Both the position numbers and the translations under genes were made by a program. The notes under the pieces are model-generated. The model did no database searches. It saw only the letters and a list, made by a program, of their open reading frames with translations, and had not been told where the DNA came from. 64,000 nucleotides of DNA from Shewanella schlegeliana (lineage in GTDB: Bacteria; Pseudomonadota; Gammaproteobacteria; Enterobacterales; Shewanellaceae): assembly GCF_016765635.1 (NCBI RefSeq), contig NZ_JAESVD010000003.1:1-64000 (forward strand), given 5' to 3'. Shown one piece after another: positions 25,212 through 33,985 of the stretch (position 1 is its first letter; each line of letters starts with the position of its first letter).

Positions 25212-25300
25212 TATGTAAACTTATAGTTCAAATTATGCACACTTATTTGTCGCTATGCAGACTTATATGTAATTTATGCAGACTTATGCTTTAAACAACA
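25212..25300 (-). repeat. transposon end (tnsA-proximal) with four TnsB binding repeats
   Basis: Repeats of the form TATG-C/T-A-N-ACTTAT at 25212-25224, 25234-25246, 25254-25266 and 25275-25287, starting 22, 20 and 21 bp apart. The two outermost are identical (TATGCAGACTTAT). The end reads TTTAAACAACA, i.e. TGTTG on the minus strand, the usual Tn7-family terminus. The close, evenly phased sites match the right end of Tn7-like elements. Confidence 0.9.
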
Positions 25301-25382
25301 TGGACGAAATTTAGTAATCGAAGCCGGGCTGGGCTTTAATTCCAGCTTCAAACGCGTGCTTGACTGACTGCACCTCACTCAC
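25301..25382 (-). other. attachment site: target duplication and guide-RNA protospacer in btuR
   Basis: Bases 25301-25305 (TGGAC) are the candidate 5-bp duplication; the other copy is off the window. The protospacer is 25351-25382, read on the minus (btuR coding) strand. It pairs with CRISPR spacer 2 at 22 of 32 positions, most mismatches being third codon positions. Fifty bases separate the protospacer from the transposon end, within the roughly 46-55 bp spacing known for I-F3 systems. The adjacent PAM-side dinucleotide is CG here. The insertion falls 10 bp beyond the btuR stop and leaves the gene intact. Confidence 0.85.
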
Positions 25383-25928
25383 CGTATCAGCCAGCTCGAT
25401 AATCGCCCGATGACACGCTCTGCCCGTCACTATCACGTGCTGCATGGGTGGGCGATGCTTTAGCGCTTCAATCACCCGCTCAACCTCTAGATAGTGATAG
25501 CTAATCATGTACGTCAGTTCATCGAGCATCACTAGATCGACACTGTCGTCTTTAAGTAACTTCTCTGCGGCCTCCCACGCTCGCAGCGCTGCTGCAGTAT
25601 CTTTTTCTCTGTCTTGGGTTTCCCAAGTAAAGCCTGTTGCCATCACATGAAACTCGACGCCAGCGCCTTCTAGCAGGCTGCGCTCACCGCAGTTCCAGTT
25701 GCCTTTAATAAATTGCACCACAGCGGTTTTTTTGCCATGACCAACTGCACGGGCAACCGTGCCAAAACCAGAGGTGGATTTACCTTTACCGTTACCAGTT
25801 AATACCAACAAGATCCCTTTCTCTTCTTGAGCACGAGAGATCTTGGCATCGACTCCCTCTTTGATCCGTTGTTGGCGCGCTTTATGGCGCTCAGCTTTCA
25901 CGTCCTCGGTCGACTTATTATCCGTCAT
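25311..25928 (-). CDS. btuR: cob(I)yrinic acid a,c-diamide adenosyltransferase
   Basis: A 205-residue BtuR/CobO enzyme that adds the adenosyl group of ATP to reduced corrinoids. The P-loop GNGKGKST follows a basic N terminus. MLDELTY and the C-terminal VKHAFEAGIKAQPGFDY are family hallmarks. It is the last gene of the B12 cluster, 360 bases from cobQ. Its conserved 3' end is the target of the transposon's guide RNA, a logical homing site because the C-terminal codons are conserved among bacteria and insertion beyond the stop does no harm. Confidence 0.96.
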   Translation of the reverse strand: MTDNKSTEDVKAERHKARQQRIKEGVDAKISRAQEEKGILLVLTGNGKGKSTSGFGTVARAVGHGKKTAVVQFIKGNWNCGERSLLEGAGVEFHVMATGFTWETQDREKDTAAALRAWEAAEKLLKDDSVDLVMLDELTYMISYHYLEVERVIEALKHRPPMQHVIVTGRACHRAIIELADTVSEVQSVKHAFEAGIKAQPGFDY

Positions 25929-26291
25929 ATTACGTCCCTATTTTATCCCTTAAACACCAATCTAATTTGCTAACTCATTTAAAAATGTTCAGCTATTACC
26001 ATCTAGAAAAAGCACTTCACCCCATAAGAAACGCATTCATTTATTACGTTTAATAACACAAGCCAAACTCAGTAATGGCGAGGCTTTGAACAGTTATATT
26101 TATGACGTCCGCACATCATATTTAAATCGTTTAGTTAGCACACAAGTTACGTTTAACTTTCAGTCAAAAAGACGGTTTTTACAGCATTAAGAGCTTTTCT
26201 ACTGCTTAGCGCTTATAAATACATTTTTCGACTTATTCACAATACTCAGTATGCACTCACCAGGTTATTAAGGGTAACGTTAACCCGCCCC
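25929..26291. other. intergenic between cobQ and btuR
   Basis: About 360 bases. A small palindrome GGGTAACGTTAACCC at 26268-26282 may end the cobQ transcript. The rest is AT-rich and should contain a promoter for btuR. No B12 box or riboswitch core was found here, unlike upstream of btuD. Confidence 0.5.
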
Positions 26292-27851
26292 CTAACAGGG
26301 ATCCCAGATCTGCTCGAGACGTTCGAGATCTAAATGCTGCTCAAGTACATCGGCGAGTCGGTCGAGTTGCTGCTCACGCACTCGATTAACATCGACCACC
26401 TCGGCCTGCTCCATCCCTGCCCACTTGAGGATCAACTGGCATGCCTCTGGCGAATCAAACAAGCCATGTAGATAAGTCCCGAATATCTGACCATCGCTGG
26501 ATAATATGCCCTCAGCTTGACTAGGCTGTTCATCAAGATTAACTTGCTCGCCATTTTTAGGAGTAAGGGTTAATGGCTGAGCCAGCGGCATTAACAGACG
26601 AGATTGACCGCAATGGATCTCATATCCCTGAACACTCGCGCTTTCACCAAGTAAAGATAAATGCCCTTCGACCTGCTGTAGCACCTTAGTGTCTGTTAGT
26701 TCTGTCACCAAAGGCAGTAGACCTAGACCGTCACTGCTACCCGCACTATCTTCGATCCCATTTGGATCGTCGATCGCCAGACCTAAGATCTGGTAACCAC
26801 CGCAGATCCCAAGCACCTTTCCGCCATAACGCAGATGTTTATCTATCTCTGTGTCCCAGCCCTGCTGGCGGATAAACGCTAGATCGGCACGAACATTCTT
26901 GCTGCCAGGTATGATAATTAAATCTGCGCTCGGCAGCGGCTGCTTGCTTTGAGACTGGCTTTGAGCTTGAGTCTGCAAAGACACATAATTAAAGTCTATC
27001 TGTGGATTGAGCCTTAAGGGATCAAAGTCGGTATGGTTGCTAATGCGTGGCAATACCAATACCAAGACTTTAAGTTTTACCTCGCTAGACTTTTCTGGTG
27101 CGGCAATCAAGGCATCTTCGGCGTCTAAGTGCAGATCATGCAGGTAAGGCAATACTCCCAGTACAGGCTTATTAGTGTAGTTTTCTAGCCAATCTAAGCC
27201 GCCTTGCAACAAGCTAATATCGCCGCGAAAACGGTTGATCACAAAACCTTTTACTCGCGCCCGCTCCGTATCACTCAAAAGAGTCAAGGTACCGACTAAG
27301 TGAGCAAATACGCCGCCCTTATCGATATCGGCAATGATGATCACCGGACAATCCACCTCTTCGGCAAAGCCCATATTAGCGATATCACCTTCGCGCAAAT
27401 TAATCTCAGCGGGGCTACCCGCTCCCTCCACCAGCAACATGTCGTAGTTAGCGGTTAAACGCTGATAAGACTCCAGTACTGCGGCCATGGCCTTGACCCG
27501 ATATCCTTGGGCATTTTTACCAAAATAGTCTTCAGCCTCCATCTTCATCAAAGCTTTACCATGCACAATCACTTGTGAACCAGTATCAGAGCTTGGCTTT
27601 AAAAGAATAGGGTTAAAGTCGATTTGTGGCTCAAGTTTACAGGCTACGGCTTGCAAGGCTTGCGCACGACCAATCTCACCGCCATCGATCGTCACCGCGC
27701 TATTAAGTGCCATATTTTGCGGCTTAAATGGCGCAACTCTAACGCCTTGTCTTACAAATAGGCGGCACAGACCCGCCACTAAGGTGCTCTTACCCGCATC
27801 CGATGTGGTGCCCTGCACCATCAGTACTTTGCTCTTATTTGATGTTGCCAC
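26292..27851 (-). CDS. cobQ: cobyric acid synthase
   Basis: A 519-residue glutamine-dependent amidotransferase that amidates four side chains of adenosylcobyrinic acid a,c-diamide. The N-terminal dethiobiotin-synthetase-like ATPase begins [14 protein letters not shown]. The C-terminal triad-type glutaminase has its nucleophile in [10 protein letters not shown] and the later His in GTYLHGLFD. It starts 12 bases after cobU and belongs to the leftward B12 operon. A short Gln/Ser run ([12 protein letters not shown]) inserted between the domains is a harmless expansion. Confidence 0.96.
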   Translation of the reverse strand: MATSNKSKVLMVQGTTSDAGKSTLVAGLCRLFVRQGVRVAPFKPQNMALNSAVTIDGGEIGRAQALQAVACKLEPQIDFNPILLKPSSDTGSQVIVHGKALMKMEAEDYFGKNAQGYRVKAMAAVLESYQRLTANYDMLLVEGAGSPAEINLREGDIANMGFAEEVDCPVIIIADIDKGGVFAHLVGTLTLLSDTERARVKGFVINRFRGDISLLQGGLDWLENYTNKPVLGVLPYLHDLHLDAEDALIAAPEKSSEVKLKVLVLVLPRISNHTDFDPLRLNPQIDFNYVSLQTQAQSQSQSKQPLPSADLIIIPGSKNVRADLAFIRQQGWDTEIDKHLRYGGKVLGICGGYQILGLAIDDPNGIEDSAGSSDGLGLLPLVTELTDTKVLQQVEGHLSLLGESASVQGYEIHCGQSRLLMPLAQPLTLTPKNGEQVNLDEQPSQAEGILSSDGQIFGTYLHGLFDSPEACQLILKWAGMEQAEVVDVNRVREQQLDRLADVLEQHLDLERLEQIWDPC

Positions 27852-27863
27852 GAATTGGCCCCC

Positions 27864-28406
27864 CTAACCTTTTAGACACTGTGACAAACCCGCGGTCACT
27901 AAGGTAACTCTGTCTGCTATTGCCGCAATCTCTTGATGCAGCCAGCCCGCCTCATCGACAAAACGACGGTTTAACTCCCCTAGTGGCACGATGCCGCAGC
28001 CAACTTCGTTGCTCACCAAAATCACACTACCCGGCAGCTCTGTCAATGTCTGCAAAAATGCAGTCTTAACCTGTTGCCAGTCGTCCTCAGGCTTTAGCAA
28101 GCGATTGGTCAACCAGAGAGTTAGACAATCGACTAAGATGATGCTGCTTTCGGTGGCGTGTGCCTTTAAGGCGGTAGTTAACTCAAGCGGGCACTCTATG
28201 GTACGCCAGTTAATTTCATCGGTTTGACGCTGAGTTTGATGGTGATTAATACGCTGAGCCATTTCGCTATCGAGTGCCTGCGCGGTAGCGAGGTAGAAAC
28301 ACTCGCTATCAACATTGTCTTGGGGCTTAACTAAAAGCTGTTTCACTTGCGCCTCGGCGAAACGGCTCTTACCGCTGCGAGCACCGCCTAATACCAGATG
28401 GATCAC
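27864..28406 (-). CDS. cobU: adenosylcobinamide kinase / GTP:adenosylcobinamide-phosphate guanylyltransferase
   Basis: A bifunctional enzyme of nucleotide-loop assembly, 180 residues from a GTG start at 28406. That GTG overlaps the cobS stop as GTGA and has AGGAG eight bases upstream, and it gives the family N terminus VIHLVLGGARSGKS (P-loop). An ATG twelve codons earlier lies inside cobS and is less likely. Further family features: DCLTLWLTN and the VSNEVGCGIVPLGELNRRFVD stretch. Confidence 0.95.
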   Translation of the reverse strand: MIHLVLGGARSGKSRFAEAQVKQLLVKPQDNVDSECFYLATAQALDSEMAQRINHHQTQRQTDEINWRTIECPLELTTALKAHATESSIILVDCLTLWLTNRLLKPEDDWQQVKTAFLQTLTELPGSVILVSNEVGCGIVPLGELNRRFVDEAGWLHQEIAAIADRVTLVTAGLSQCLKG

Positions 28407-29182
28407 CAGCTGACTCCTAAAATAAGCAAGAGTAGATAACAACTCAACTCAGCCCCTTGCTGGGCGGCACCTAAAGTGTCACCGGTATAGCCACCAATCT
28501 GGCTTCGAAACAACCTGATAAAACCGTAGCGTACGATGATAAGACCCGTAATCAGCACTAATGCAGGCACTAAACCAACTAACAGCAGTGGCAATAGGCC
28601 TAATATCAGCAAGATAGATAATTCGTTTATCCCCTGCTCTTGGGCAAGGGGTTTACTCTTGCTGGTATCTGACTCACTCACGTATGGCTCAGAGAAAATA
28701 AAGCTCGCGGCAACGACACGACTTAGACAGTGACCAACAATCAGCGCGAGACTGACACTGCTTGGGTCAAACAGCGCAAGCTCTGTTAGCAGCTGCCACT
28801 TGAGCAATAAGGCTAACACCAACGCTAACGCCCCATAGCTGCCAAGGCGCGAGTCCTTCATGATGCTAAGCTTGGCCTCTACCGTCCAGCCGCCCCCTAG
28901 GCCATCGGCAGTATCGGCTAGACCATCTTCATGAAAGCCCCCCGTGACTAACACGCTGGTTATCATGGCGAACACTATCGCAACGGAGGGCGATACCCAC
29001 TGCAGCATCAAGCTGTAAACCGCCGCACTAATGATGCCCACCAGCAAGCCCACCAGACCGAAGTATCGGCTCGCCTTATTAAGTTTATCTGCATCCACCT
29101 CAATCCATTTCGGCATAGGAATTCGAGTAAAGAATCCCATCGCGATAAAGAAAAGATTGAGCTGTTTTTGCCAAGCTTGCAT
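28403..29182 (-). CDS. cobS: adenosylcobinamide-GDP ribazoletransferase (cobalamin synthase)
   Basis: A 259-residue integral membrane enzyme that joins adenosylcobinamide-GDP and alpha-ribazole (phosphate). Family motif GGFHEDGLADTADGLGGG is at residues 81-98, and several hydrophobic segments follow, including the C-terminal GGYTGDTLGAAQQ region. It overlaps cobU by 4 nt. The 118 bases between it and cobT hold short tandem repeats. Confidence 0.95.
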   Translation of the reverse strand: MQAWQKQLNLFFIAMGFFTRIPMPKWIEVDADKLNKASRYFGLVGLLVGIISAAVYSLMLQWVSPSVAIVFAMITSVLVTGGFHEDGLADTADGLGGGWTVEAKLSIMKDSRLGSYGALALVLALLLKWQLLTELALFDPSSVSLALIVGHCLSRVVAASFIFSEPYVSESDTSKSKPLAQEQGINELSILLILGLLPLLLVGLVPALVLITGLIIVRYGFIRLFRSQIGGYTGDTLGAAQQGAELSCYLLLLILGVSW

Positions 29183-29197
29183 GTAAATCTCCGATTT

Positions 29198-29296
29198 TAG
29201 GCTCTAGGCTCTAGGCTCTAGGCTCTACAAAAGAGGCTAACAGTAATGCCCTAGTACCTGGATTTTTCTTTTCCTAGGACCTAGGCCCTTCTTTTC
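29198..29296. repeat. heptamer tandem repeat and CCTAGG-rich unit between cobT and cobS
   Basis: Four exact copies of TAGGCTC at 29198-29225, followed at about 29268-29296 by a single unit of the CTTTTCCTAGGACCTAGG type that recurs as a tandem array at 32881-33060. It lies inside the operon, so it is transcribed as an untranslated spacer. Confidence 0.8.
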
Positions 29297-29300
29297 AAAA

Positions 29301-30329
29301 CTAAATCTCTATCCCTACATCTTGAAAGCTGGCCATCTCGTTATAGAAATTTGTTGCCGCTTGAATTAGCGGTAAGGCTAGCGCCGCGCCCGTGCCTTCA
29401 CCGAGTTTCATACCGAGCTTTAATAGTGGTTTAGCCTGCAAAAACTCCAGCATAAAGCAGTGACCCTTCTCGTCAGATTGATGAGCAAAAATCATATAGT
29501 CACGTACATTCGGGTTAATCTTCACTGCGGCTAATGCGGCTGCGCTGGCAATAAAACCATCGACAATAATGAGCATGTTACGCTCAGCGGCGGCAAGCAT
29601 GGCCCCCGTCATCTGCACAATCTCAAAGCCGCCAACACAAGCGAGCACCTGCATAGGATCGTCAAACTCACAATGGTGTAGCAGTAGCGCTTGCTCAACT
29701 AGCATCTTCTTGCGCTTAAAAGTTGCCGCATCGATGCCCGTACCTCGGCCAACACAATCTTCAGCCTTCATTCCTGTTAGCGCTGCCATCATCGCTGCAG
29801 CAGACGAAGTGTTGCCGATGCCCATCTCGCCTAAGGCAATCAAGTTGCAACCGTTTTGATGGTGTAGCTCGACTCTCTCACTCGCCATCTTAAAGCCTTG
29901 CTTCACCGCGCCAAGAGTCATGGCTGCGCGTTTGTGGATAGGGCCGGTACCGGAGCCTAAACGCTGATTAATCACACCGGGTAAGTTTTCTATCGGCTTT
30001 AAGATGCCGCAATCAATCACCTCTAAGCCAAAACCAACCTGACGGGTAAACACGTTAATTGCCGCACCACCATTCATAAAGTTGTACACCATCTGTGTGG
30101 TGACTTCACTTGGTGCTATCGATACGCCTGAATCAGCAATACCGTGGTCGGCAGCAAATACCATCATCTTTGGATTGCTAATTTGCGGCTTGTCTTTACC
30201 CAATACACGAGCGATTTGCAGCGCCAAGGTTTCCAAGTCGCCCAATGCCCCTAGCGGCTTAGTTTTTGTGTCTATTTTTTGCTGAATGACATCATCAAAT
30301 TCAGTACTTACAGGTTTAATATCAAACAT
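29301..30329 (-). CDS. cobT: nicotinate-nucleotide--dimethylbenzimidazole phosphoribosyltransferase
   Basis: A 342-residue enzyme that makes alpha-ribazole phosphate, the lower ligand precursor. Typical motifs: [10 protein letters not shown] near the N terminus, [13 protein letters not shown], the glycine-rich [13 protein letters not shown] and the C-terminal [13 protein letters not shown] containing the catalytic Glu. It lies between btuC and cobS in the B12 operon. Its presence shows that the host can activate dimethylbenzimidazole, although no bluB is visible here. Confidence 0.96.
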   Translation of the reverse strand: MFDIKPVSTEFDDVIQQKIDTKTKPLGALGDLETLALQIARVLGKDKPQISNPKMMVFAADHGIADSGVSIAPSEVTTQMVYNFMNGGAAINVFTRQVGFGLEVIDCGILKPIENLPGVINQRLGSGTGPIHKRAAMTLGAVKQGFKMASERVELHHQNGCNLIALGEMGIGNTSSAAAMMAALTGMKAEDCVGRGTGIDAATFKRKKMLVEQALLLHHCEFDDPMQVLACVGGFEIVQMTGAMLAAAERNMLIIVDGFIASAAALAAVKINPNVRDYMIFAHQSDEKGHCFMLEFLQAKPLLKLGMKLGEGTGAALALPLIQAATNFYNEMASFQDVGIEI

Positions 30330-30432
30330 CTTTAGCTCCCCTAACCGCTCAATAAGGATTAATTACGCGCACGACTATCACAACAGCCATTACTAGCAAA
30401 CCTACCACCACTATCACTTCTGCGATGTTTAG

Positions 30433-31488
30433 CTAGATCCGCCTAGCGCTGCGACTGCCTAAAATAAATAGAAAGAAAATACTGCCCATCACCGAGGTAA
30501 TAATCCCCACCGGCAGCTCTTGGTAACTCAGCACTGTTCGGGCTAATACATCGACCCAGACCATAAATAATCCGCCAAGCAGCGCCGTTAATAACAGTGG
30601 ATATCGCCCCGGAAACAGCAAGCGCACTGTATGTGGCACCATCAAGCCGATAAAGCCAATTCCACCACAGTTAGCCACCAGAATCGCGGTGATTAGCGAG
30701 CACAATAACAACATGTAAAGCCGCAAGTGACCCACGTTAACCCCTAAGGTATGGGCGGTTTCATCACCGGCTCGCATCGCTACAATTTGCCTCTTATTCA
30801 ATAAGATAATCAAGGTAGCAATCAGCACGATTGCAGCGGGTAGCCACAGGCCATGCCAGCTGGCCTTGGCAAAGCTACCTAAGGTCCAAAACAGCACAGA
30901 GGCCGCGGCTTGTGGGCTGGAAAAATACAACATCAGGCTTGCCATCGCGCCAAACATAAACGAGATAGCCACCCCTGAAAGCAGCATACGCTCAACCTGA
31001 GTACTTAAGTTGCGGCCGCATAGGCTCAGCACCATCACCACAGAAAGGCTAGCACCGATAAAGGCGCCAACAGGCAGGCTGAGCCAGAGCATACTTTGAC
31101 TAAAGAAGGTTAACGCCACCACGGCACCAAAAGAAGCGCCGGATGAGATCCCAAAAAGATAGGGGTCGGCTAACGGATTACGAGTCACGGTTTGCAGCAC
31201 ACTGCCCGCTATCGACAAACCCGCTCCGGCGATAAAGGCCAGTAACACTCGCGGTAAACGCAGCTCCCAAATAATTCGCTCCCTCACTCCCAATGATTCG
31301 CCAATTCCCAATAGCTTATGACTGAGTACATAGAACACATCGGCAGAGCTAATGCTCGCCGCACCAAAGCTTGTGGCTGCAAATGGCGTAAGCAAGGTTA
31401 AAAAAGCGAGTAATACAAACAGCAGAAACTCAATTGGCCGCTGCGACTGCTTAATCCCACCAGCCTGATCAATAGAGGGGTTAGTCAT
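30433..31488 (-). CDS. btuC: vitamin B12 ABC transporter permease
   Basis: A FecCD-family permease of 351 residues from the ATG at 31488, which has GGAGG upstream and overlaps the btuD stop by 8 nt. The open frame extends 23 codons further into btuD, without reason to use it. About ten transmembrane helices are visible, with the family motifs LRLPRVLLAFIAGAGLSIAG and GGIGFIGLMVPH. B12 rather than iron as the substrate is inferred from the riboswitch and the cob genes. No periplasmic BtuF is in the window. Confidence 0.93.
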   Translation of the reverse strand: MTNPSIDQAGGIKQSQRPIEFLLFVLLAFLTLLTPFAATSFGAASISSADVFYVLSHKLLGIGESLGVRERIIWELRLPRVLLAFIAGAGLSIAGSVLQTVTRNPLADPYLFGISSGASFGAVVALTFFSQSMLWLSLPVGAFIGASLSVVMVLSLCGRNLSTQVERMLLSGVAISFMFGAMASLMLYFSSPQAAASVLFWTLGSFAKASWHGLWLPAAIVLIATLIILLNKRQIVAMRAGDETAHTLGVNVGHLRLYMLLLCSLITAILVANCGGIGFIGLMVPHTVRLLFPGRYPLLLTALLGGLFMVWVDVLARTVLSYQELPVGIITSVMGSIFFLFILGSRSARRI

Positions 31489-32380
31489 CTTGGCCTCCAA
31501 CCATATCGACCCGTGTTGAATCATGGCGAGCGTGATGCGCTGAAACGTCATAACCATAAAAGTAACTAATCAACGGGTTACCATGTTGTGGGTGTGGGCG
31601 AATTTCACAGCACACATCAAATACCTCGGCGATGCGCTGTTCGGTCAGTACCTTTTTTGGCGAGCCCTTTGCCACACTGCGGCCATTATTTAATAGCAGT
31701 AACTCATCGCACAGTGCACTGGCGAGATTAAGATCGTGAATTGAGGTGATAACGGTAATATTAAGGCTTCGCAGCAGCTCCAAGGTTTGGATCTGATAGC
31801 GAATATCCAAGTGGTTAGTGGGCTCATCGAGAATAAGCAGTTTAGGTCGCTGAACTATGGCTCTAGCAATCAAGGCACGCTGCTTTTCCCCGCCAGACAA
31901 GCTCTCATAGGCTTGATTGGCTTTATCTTGTAGGCCCACTTTTTCAAGCGCCTTAGCGACCACTTCACGGTCAGCGCGACTGGTAAAGTCAAACGCACCT
32001 TTATGGGGAGTTAACCCTAACGCCACAAGCTGAGCGGTGGTCATCTCAAAATGATGTGGGGTGTCTTGCAGCACAACGGCAATCTGCCGCGCAAACGCTT
32101 TGGCCGACAAGGTATTAATTTCGTCGCCAAACAGATGAATGCAACCTGATGTGGGTTTAATAAAGCGGTATAGGCAGCGTAGTAGACTCGACTTACCCGC
32201 ACCATTAGGGCCAATAATGCCCAACATTTTGCCTTCAGCGAGGCTAAATTCAATGGCCGATAAAATCGCTTTACCACCTAGCTGCCAGCCTAAGTCTTGC
32301 ACCGACAGCACTGTTTTTGCGTCAGAGTCAGCTTGGGTACAAGGGTTGTTTACGCCTGTCCATTTTGTCATGACAGGCAT
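31481..32380 (-). CDS. btuD: vitamin B12 ABC transporter ATPase
   Basis: A 299-residue ATPase with Walker A GPNGAGKSS, signature LSGGEKQR and Walker B LLILDEPTNHLD, followed by the switch His in TSIHDL. The N terminus carries about 25 extra residues before the usual start of the family, so a later start is possible. It is the first gene after the cobalamin riboswitch, about 130 bases downstream. The C-terminal 40 residues (PHPQHGNPLISYFYGYD...) are typical of BtuD/FecE-like proteins. Confidence 0.93.
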   Translation of the reverse strand: MPVMTKWTGVNNPCTQADSDAKTVLSVQDLGWQLGGKAILSAIEFSLAEGKMLGIIGPNGAGKSSLLRCLYRFIKPTSGCIHLFGDEINTLSAKAFARQIAVVLQDTPHHFEMTTAQLVALGLTPHKGAFDFTSRADREVVAKALEKVGLQDKANQAYESLSGGEKQRALIARAIVQRPKLLILDEPTNHLDIRYQIQTLELLRSLNITVITSIHDLNLASALCDELLLLNNGRSVAKGSPKKVLTEQRIAEVFDVCCEIRPHPQHGNPLISYFYGYDVSAHHARHDSTRVDMVGGQDD

Positions 32381-32509
32381 TCGCCCCAGCCTCTTAGCCC
32401 AGTCTCTAGTTTCATTTTTTTGTCTCCCTCGAGTCGCCCGCTCGAGTTAATGCGTATAGGAATACACTTTTAACCATCAATACATACAGAAGAAGATGTA
32501 TTGAACAAG

Positions 32510-32645
32510 ATTAAGTTAGGCAGGTATCTGACTTGGAAAATTGCGCGAGGCCAATCTTCCCTACAGTTGCGGGTACAGTCCGGACTCAGCCAAGGCTTAC
32601 AGTCAGCTTCCGGTTCCCTTTATGCCGTTAAGCACCTAACTTTCT
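32510..32645 (-). promoter_or_regulatory. cobalamin riboswitch
   Basis: Read on the minus strand, the conserved parts come in order: AAAGGGAA (32614-32621), the core CCCGCAACTGT (32563-32573) after GGACTGTA, and the AAGTCAGATACCTGCC element (32519-32534). It precedes btuD and should shut the import and salvage operon when adenosylcobalamin is plentiful. Confidence 0.93.
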
Positions 32646-32753
32646 TTTTTATCACTGACGTTGAAGCCAATTTCAACGCTAAAAATGATAACGCTGCAGT
32701 TTAACACGCCTTCGAGCATTTGCGTGCTGAGCTTTTTTCTTATCTAGCAAATT

Positions 32754-33060
32754 AAAACAAGGTCCTAGATCCTAGGACGCTTCGCTTCGAGGACGGGCTG
32801 CGCCCTGCTAGGAAAAGCAAAAATCACGACCTTTGTCTCTTCTTTGCTTTTCCGGCTTCTCCCGTCTTTGCTTTTCCTAGGACCTAAAACCTTTCTTTGC
32901 TTTTCCTAGAACCTTCTTTTCCTAAAACCTAGGACCTTTCTTTACCTTTCCTAGGTCCTTCTTTTCCTATGACCTAGGGCCTTTCTTTGCCTTTCCTAGG
33001 CCCTTCTTTTCCTATGACCTAGGACCTTTCTTTGCCTTTCCTCGGTCCTTGTTTTAACCC
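32754..33060. repeat. 45-bp intergenic tandem repeats
   Basis: Four units of exactly 45 bp start at 32881, 32926, 32971 and 33016, each around ACCT-AGGACC-TTTCTTTGC-CTTTCCTAGG. A degenerate unit precedes them, and a GC-rich inverted segment lies at about 32776-32812. A single related unit sits in the cobS-cobT gap. No reading frame is associated. It lies between cobC and the riboswitch. Confidence 0.85.
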
Positions 33061-33065
33061 TTCTA

Positions 33066-33725
33066 TTAACCCCAATTGAGTGTCATGTACTGCTTGTCGC
33101 TATCGTGCAATACATCTATCTCTACCTTGGCGGCATAGGGCAGTTTAAGCGAAGTGTAAAAACCACCAGCCTGGCTGACCCCTAACGCTTTGGCGATCAA
33201 GTGACGGATCACGCCGCCGTGAGTCACCAATAACACACACTGCCCTTGATGCGCTTCAAGCATACTCTGCCACGCATCGCCGATACGATACTCGAACGCC
33301 TGCATCGATTCGCCATTGGGTGGCGGTATTTTCCAAGGGTTTGCCCAGTAAGCATCAAGCTCTGCGGCATAACACTGGTAAAGCGTATCAAATGTTTTCC
33401 CATCCCAATCACCGAAGTTCAGCTCTTTAAATCTGTCTTCAATGACAAAGCCTAACTGATGTTTCTCGGCAAACTGTTGAGCGACCTTAGCGCAGCGAAT
33501 AAGCGGAGAACTCATCACAATATCGGGCAGACAATCATCAGGAGACTCATCTGACAACGTTCCTGAAAACTCATTTGAAAACTCATTTGAAAACAAGGGG
33601 GAAAGCGCCGTTTGCATCTGCTTTTTTCCCTGCTCAGTAAGTGCCACATCGATCTGGCCGCGCAAAATATTGCCACCTTCACATTCGCCATGCCTGAGTA
33701 AAATAACCTTAGTGGTTTGCATCAT
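33066..33725 (-). CDS. cobC: alpha-ribazole phosphatase-like histidine phosphatase
   Basis: A 219-residue histidine phosphatase of the phosphoglycerate mutase type, with the RHG motif LLRHGECEGG, the second Arg in SSPLIRCAKVA and the later His in VLLVTHGGVIRHL. Position next to the cob genes supports alpha-ribazole-5'-phosphate as substrate. A small in-frame duplication gives SNEFSNEFS near residue 50. It lies upstream of the riboswitch, so it is probably on its own promoter. Confidence 0.88.
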   Translation of the reverse strand: MMQTTKVILLRHGECEGGNILRGQIDVALTEQGKKQMQTALSPLFSNEFSNEFSGTLSDESPDDCLPDIVMSSPLIRCAKVAQQFAEKHQLGFVIEDRFKELNFGDWDGKTFDTLYQCYAAELDAYWANPWKIPPPNGESMQAFEYRIGDAWQSMLEAHQGQCVLLVTHGGVIRHLIAKALGVSQAGGFYTSLKLPYAAKVEIDVLHDSDKQYMTLNWG

Positions 33726-33837
33726 TCCCGCTTACCTTCATTATTTATCAGCCACTTAGTTAAAATTCATTGGCTTTTAATGCTGAAAAAGTATCATGCT
33801 TTAACACTTGCACTTTTCGTCACGCCTCACGTATTAT

Positions 33838-33861
33838 GGACGTCTATACGTATAAATGTCC
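33838..33861 (+). promoter_or_regulatory. three tandem met boxes (MetJ operator) before metH
   Basis: Three adjacent 8-mers, GGACGTCT, ATACGTAT and AAATGTCC, are variants of the AGACGTCT met box. The first fits 7 of 8. Tandem 8-bp spacing is how MetJ dimers bind. The site is 125 bases before the metH start. Confidence 0.7.
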
Positions 33862-33985
33862 AAACAAAATAATTGGCAATCCAACATTGGGTCGCCTAAA
33901 TGAAAATAATGGACACGACTTACATAAGAGCATTTACGAAAAATAATTAAGAATATACTTTTTTGCGAACTGGTAGGAATTATCT

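Larger units (their letters stand above)
1..25300. mobile_element. Tn7-like type I-F3 CRISPR-associated transposon (left part runs off the window)
   Basis: The element is defined by tnsA-tnsB-tnsC next to one end, a tniQ-cas8f-cas7f-cas6f operon and an I-F-type array. The end at 25300 is seen directly: four TnsB-type repeats between 25212 and 25287, then a terminal ACA. The five bases after it (25301-25305, TGGAC) are the candidate target duplication. In Tn7 the tnsA-proximal end faces the attachment gene, and here that gene is btuR. No matching end with repeats of the form ATAAGTNTRCATA was found between 1 and 4400, so the other end is inferred to lie left of base 1 and the genes at 565-3962 are counted as cargo. 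If the left end has decayed, part of 1-4380 could instead be chromosome. Confidence 0.85.

Noticed and set aside
32501..32704. Plus-strand 67-codon open frame
   Set aside because: It lies over the cobalamin riboswitch on the opposite strand and has no ribosome-binding site or protein-like features.
33540..33600. Short direct repeats inside cobC
   Set aside because: A 12-bp in-frame duplication producing SNEFSNEF; simple slippage with no further significance.
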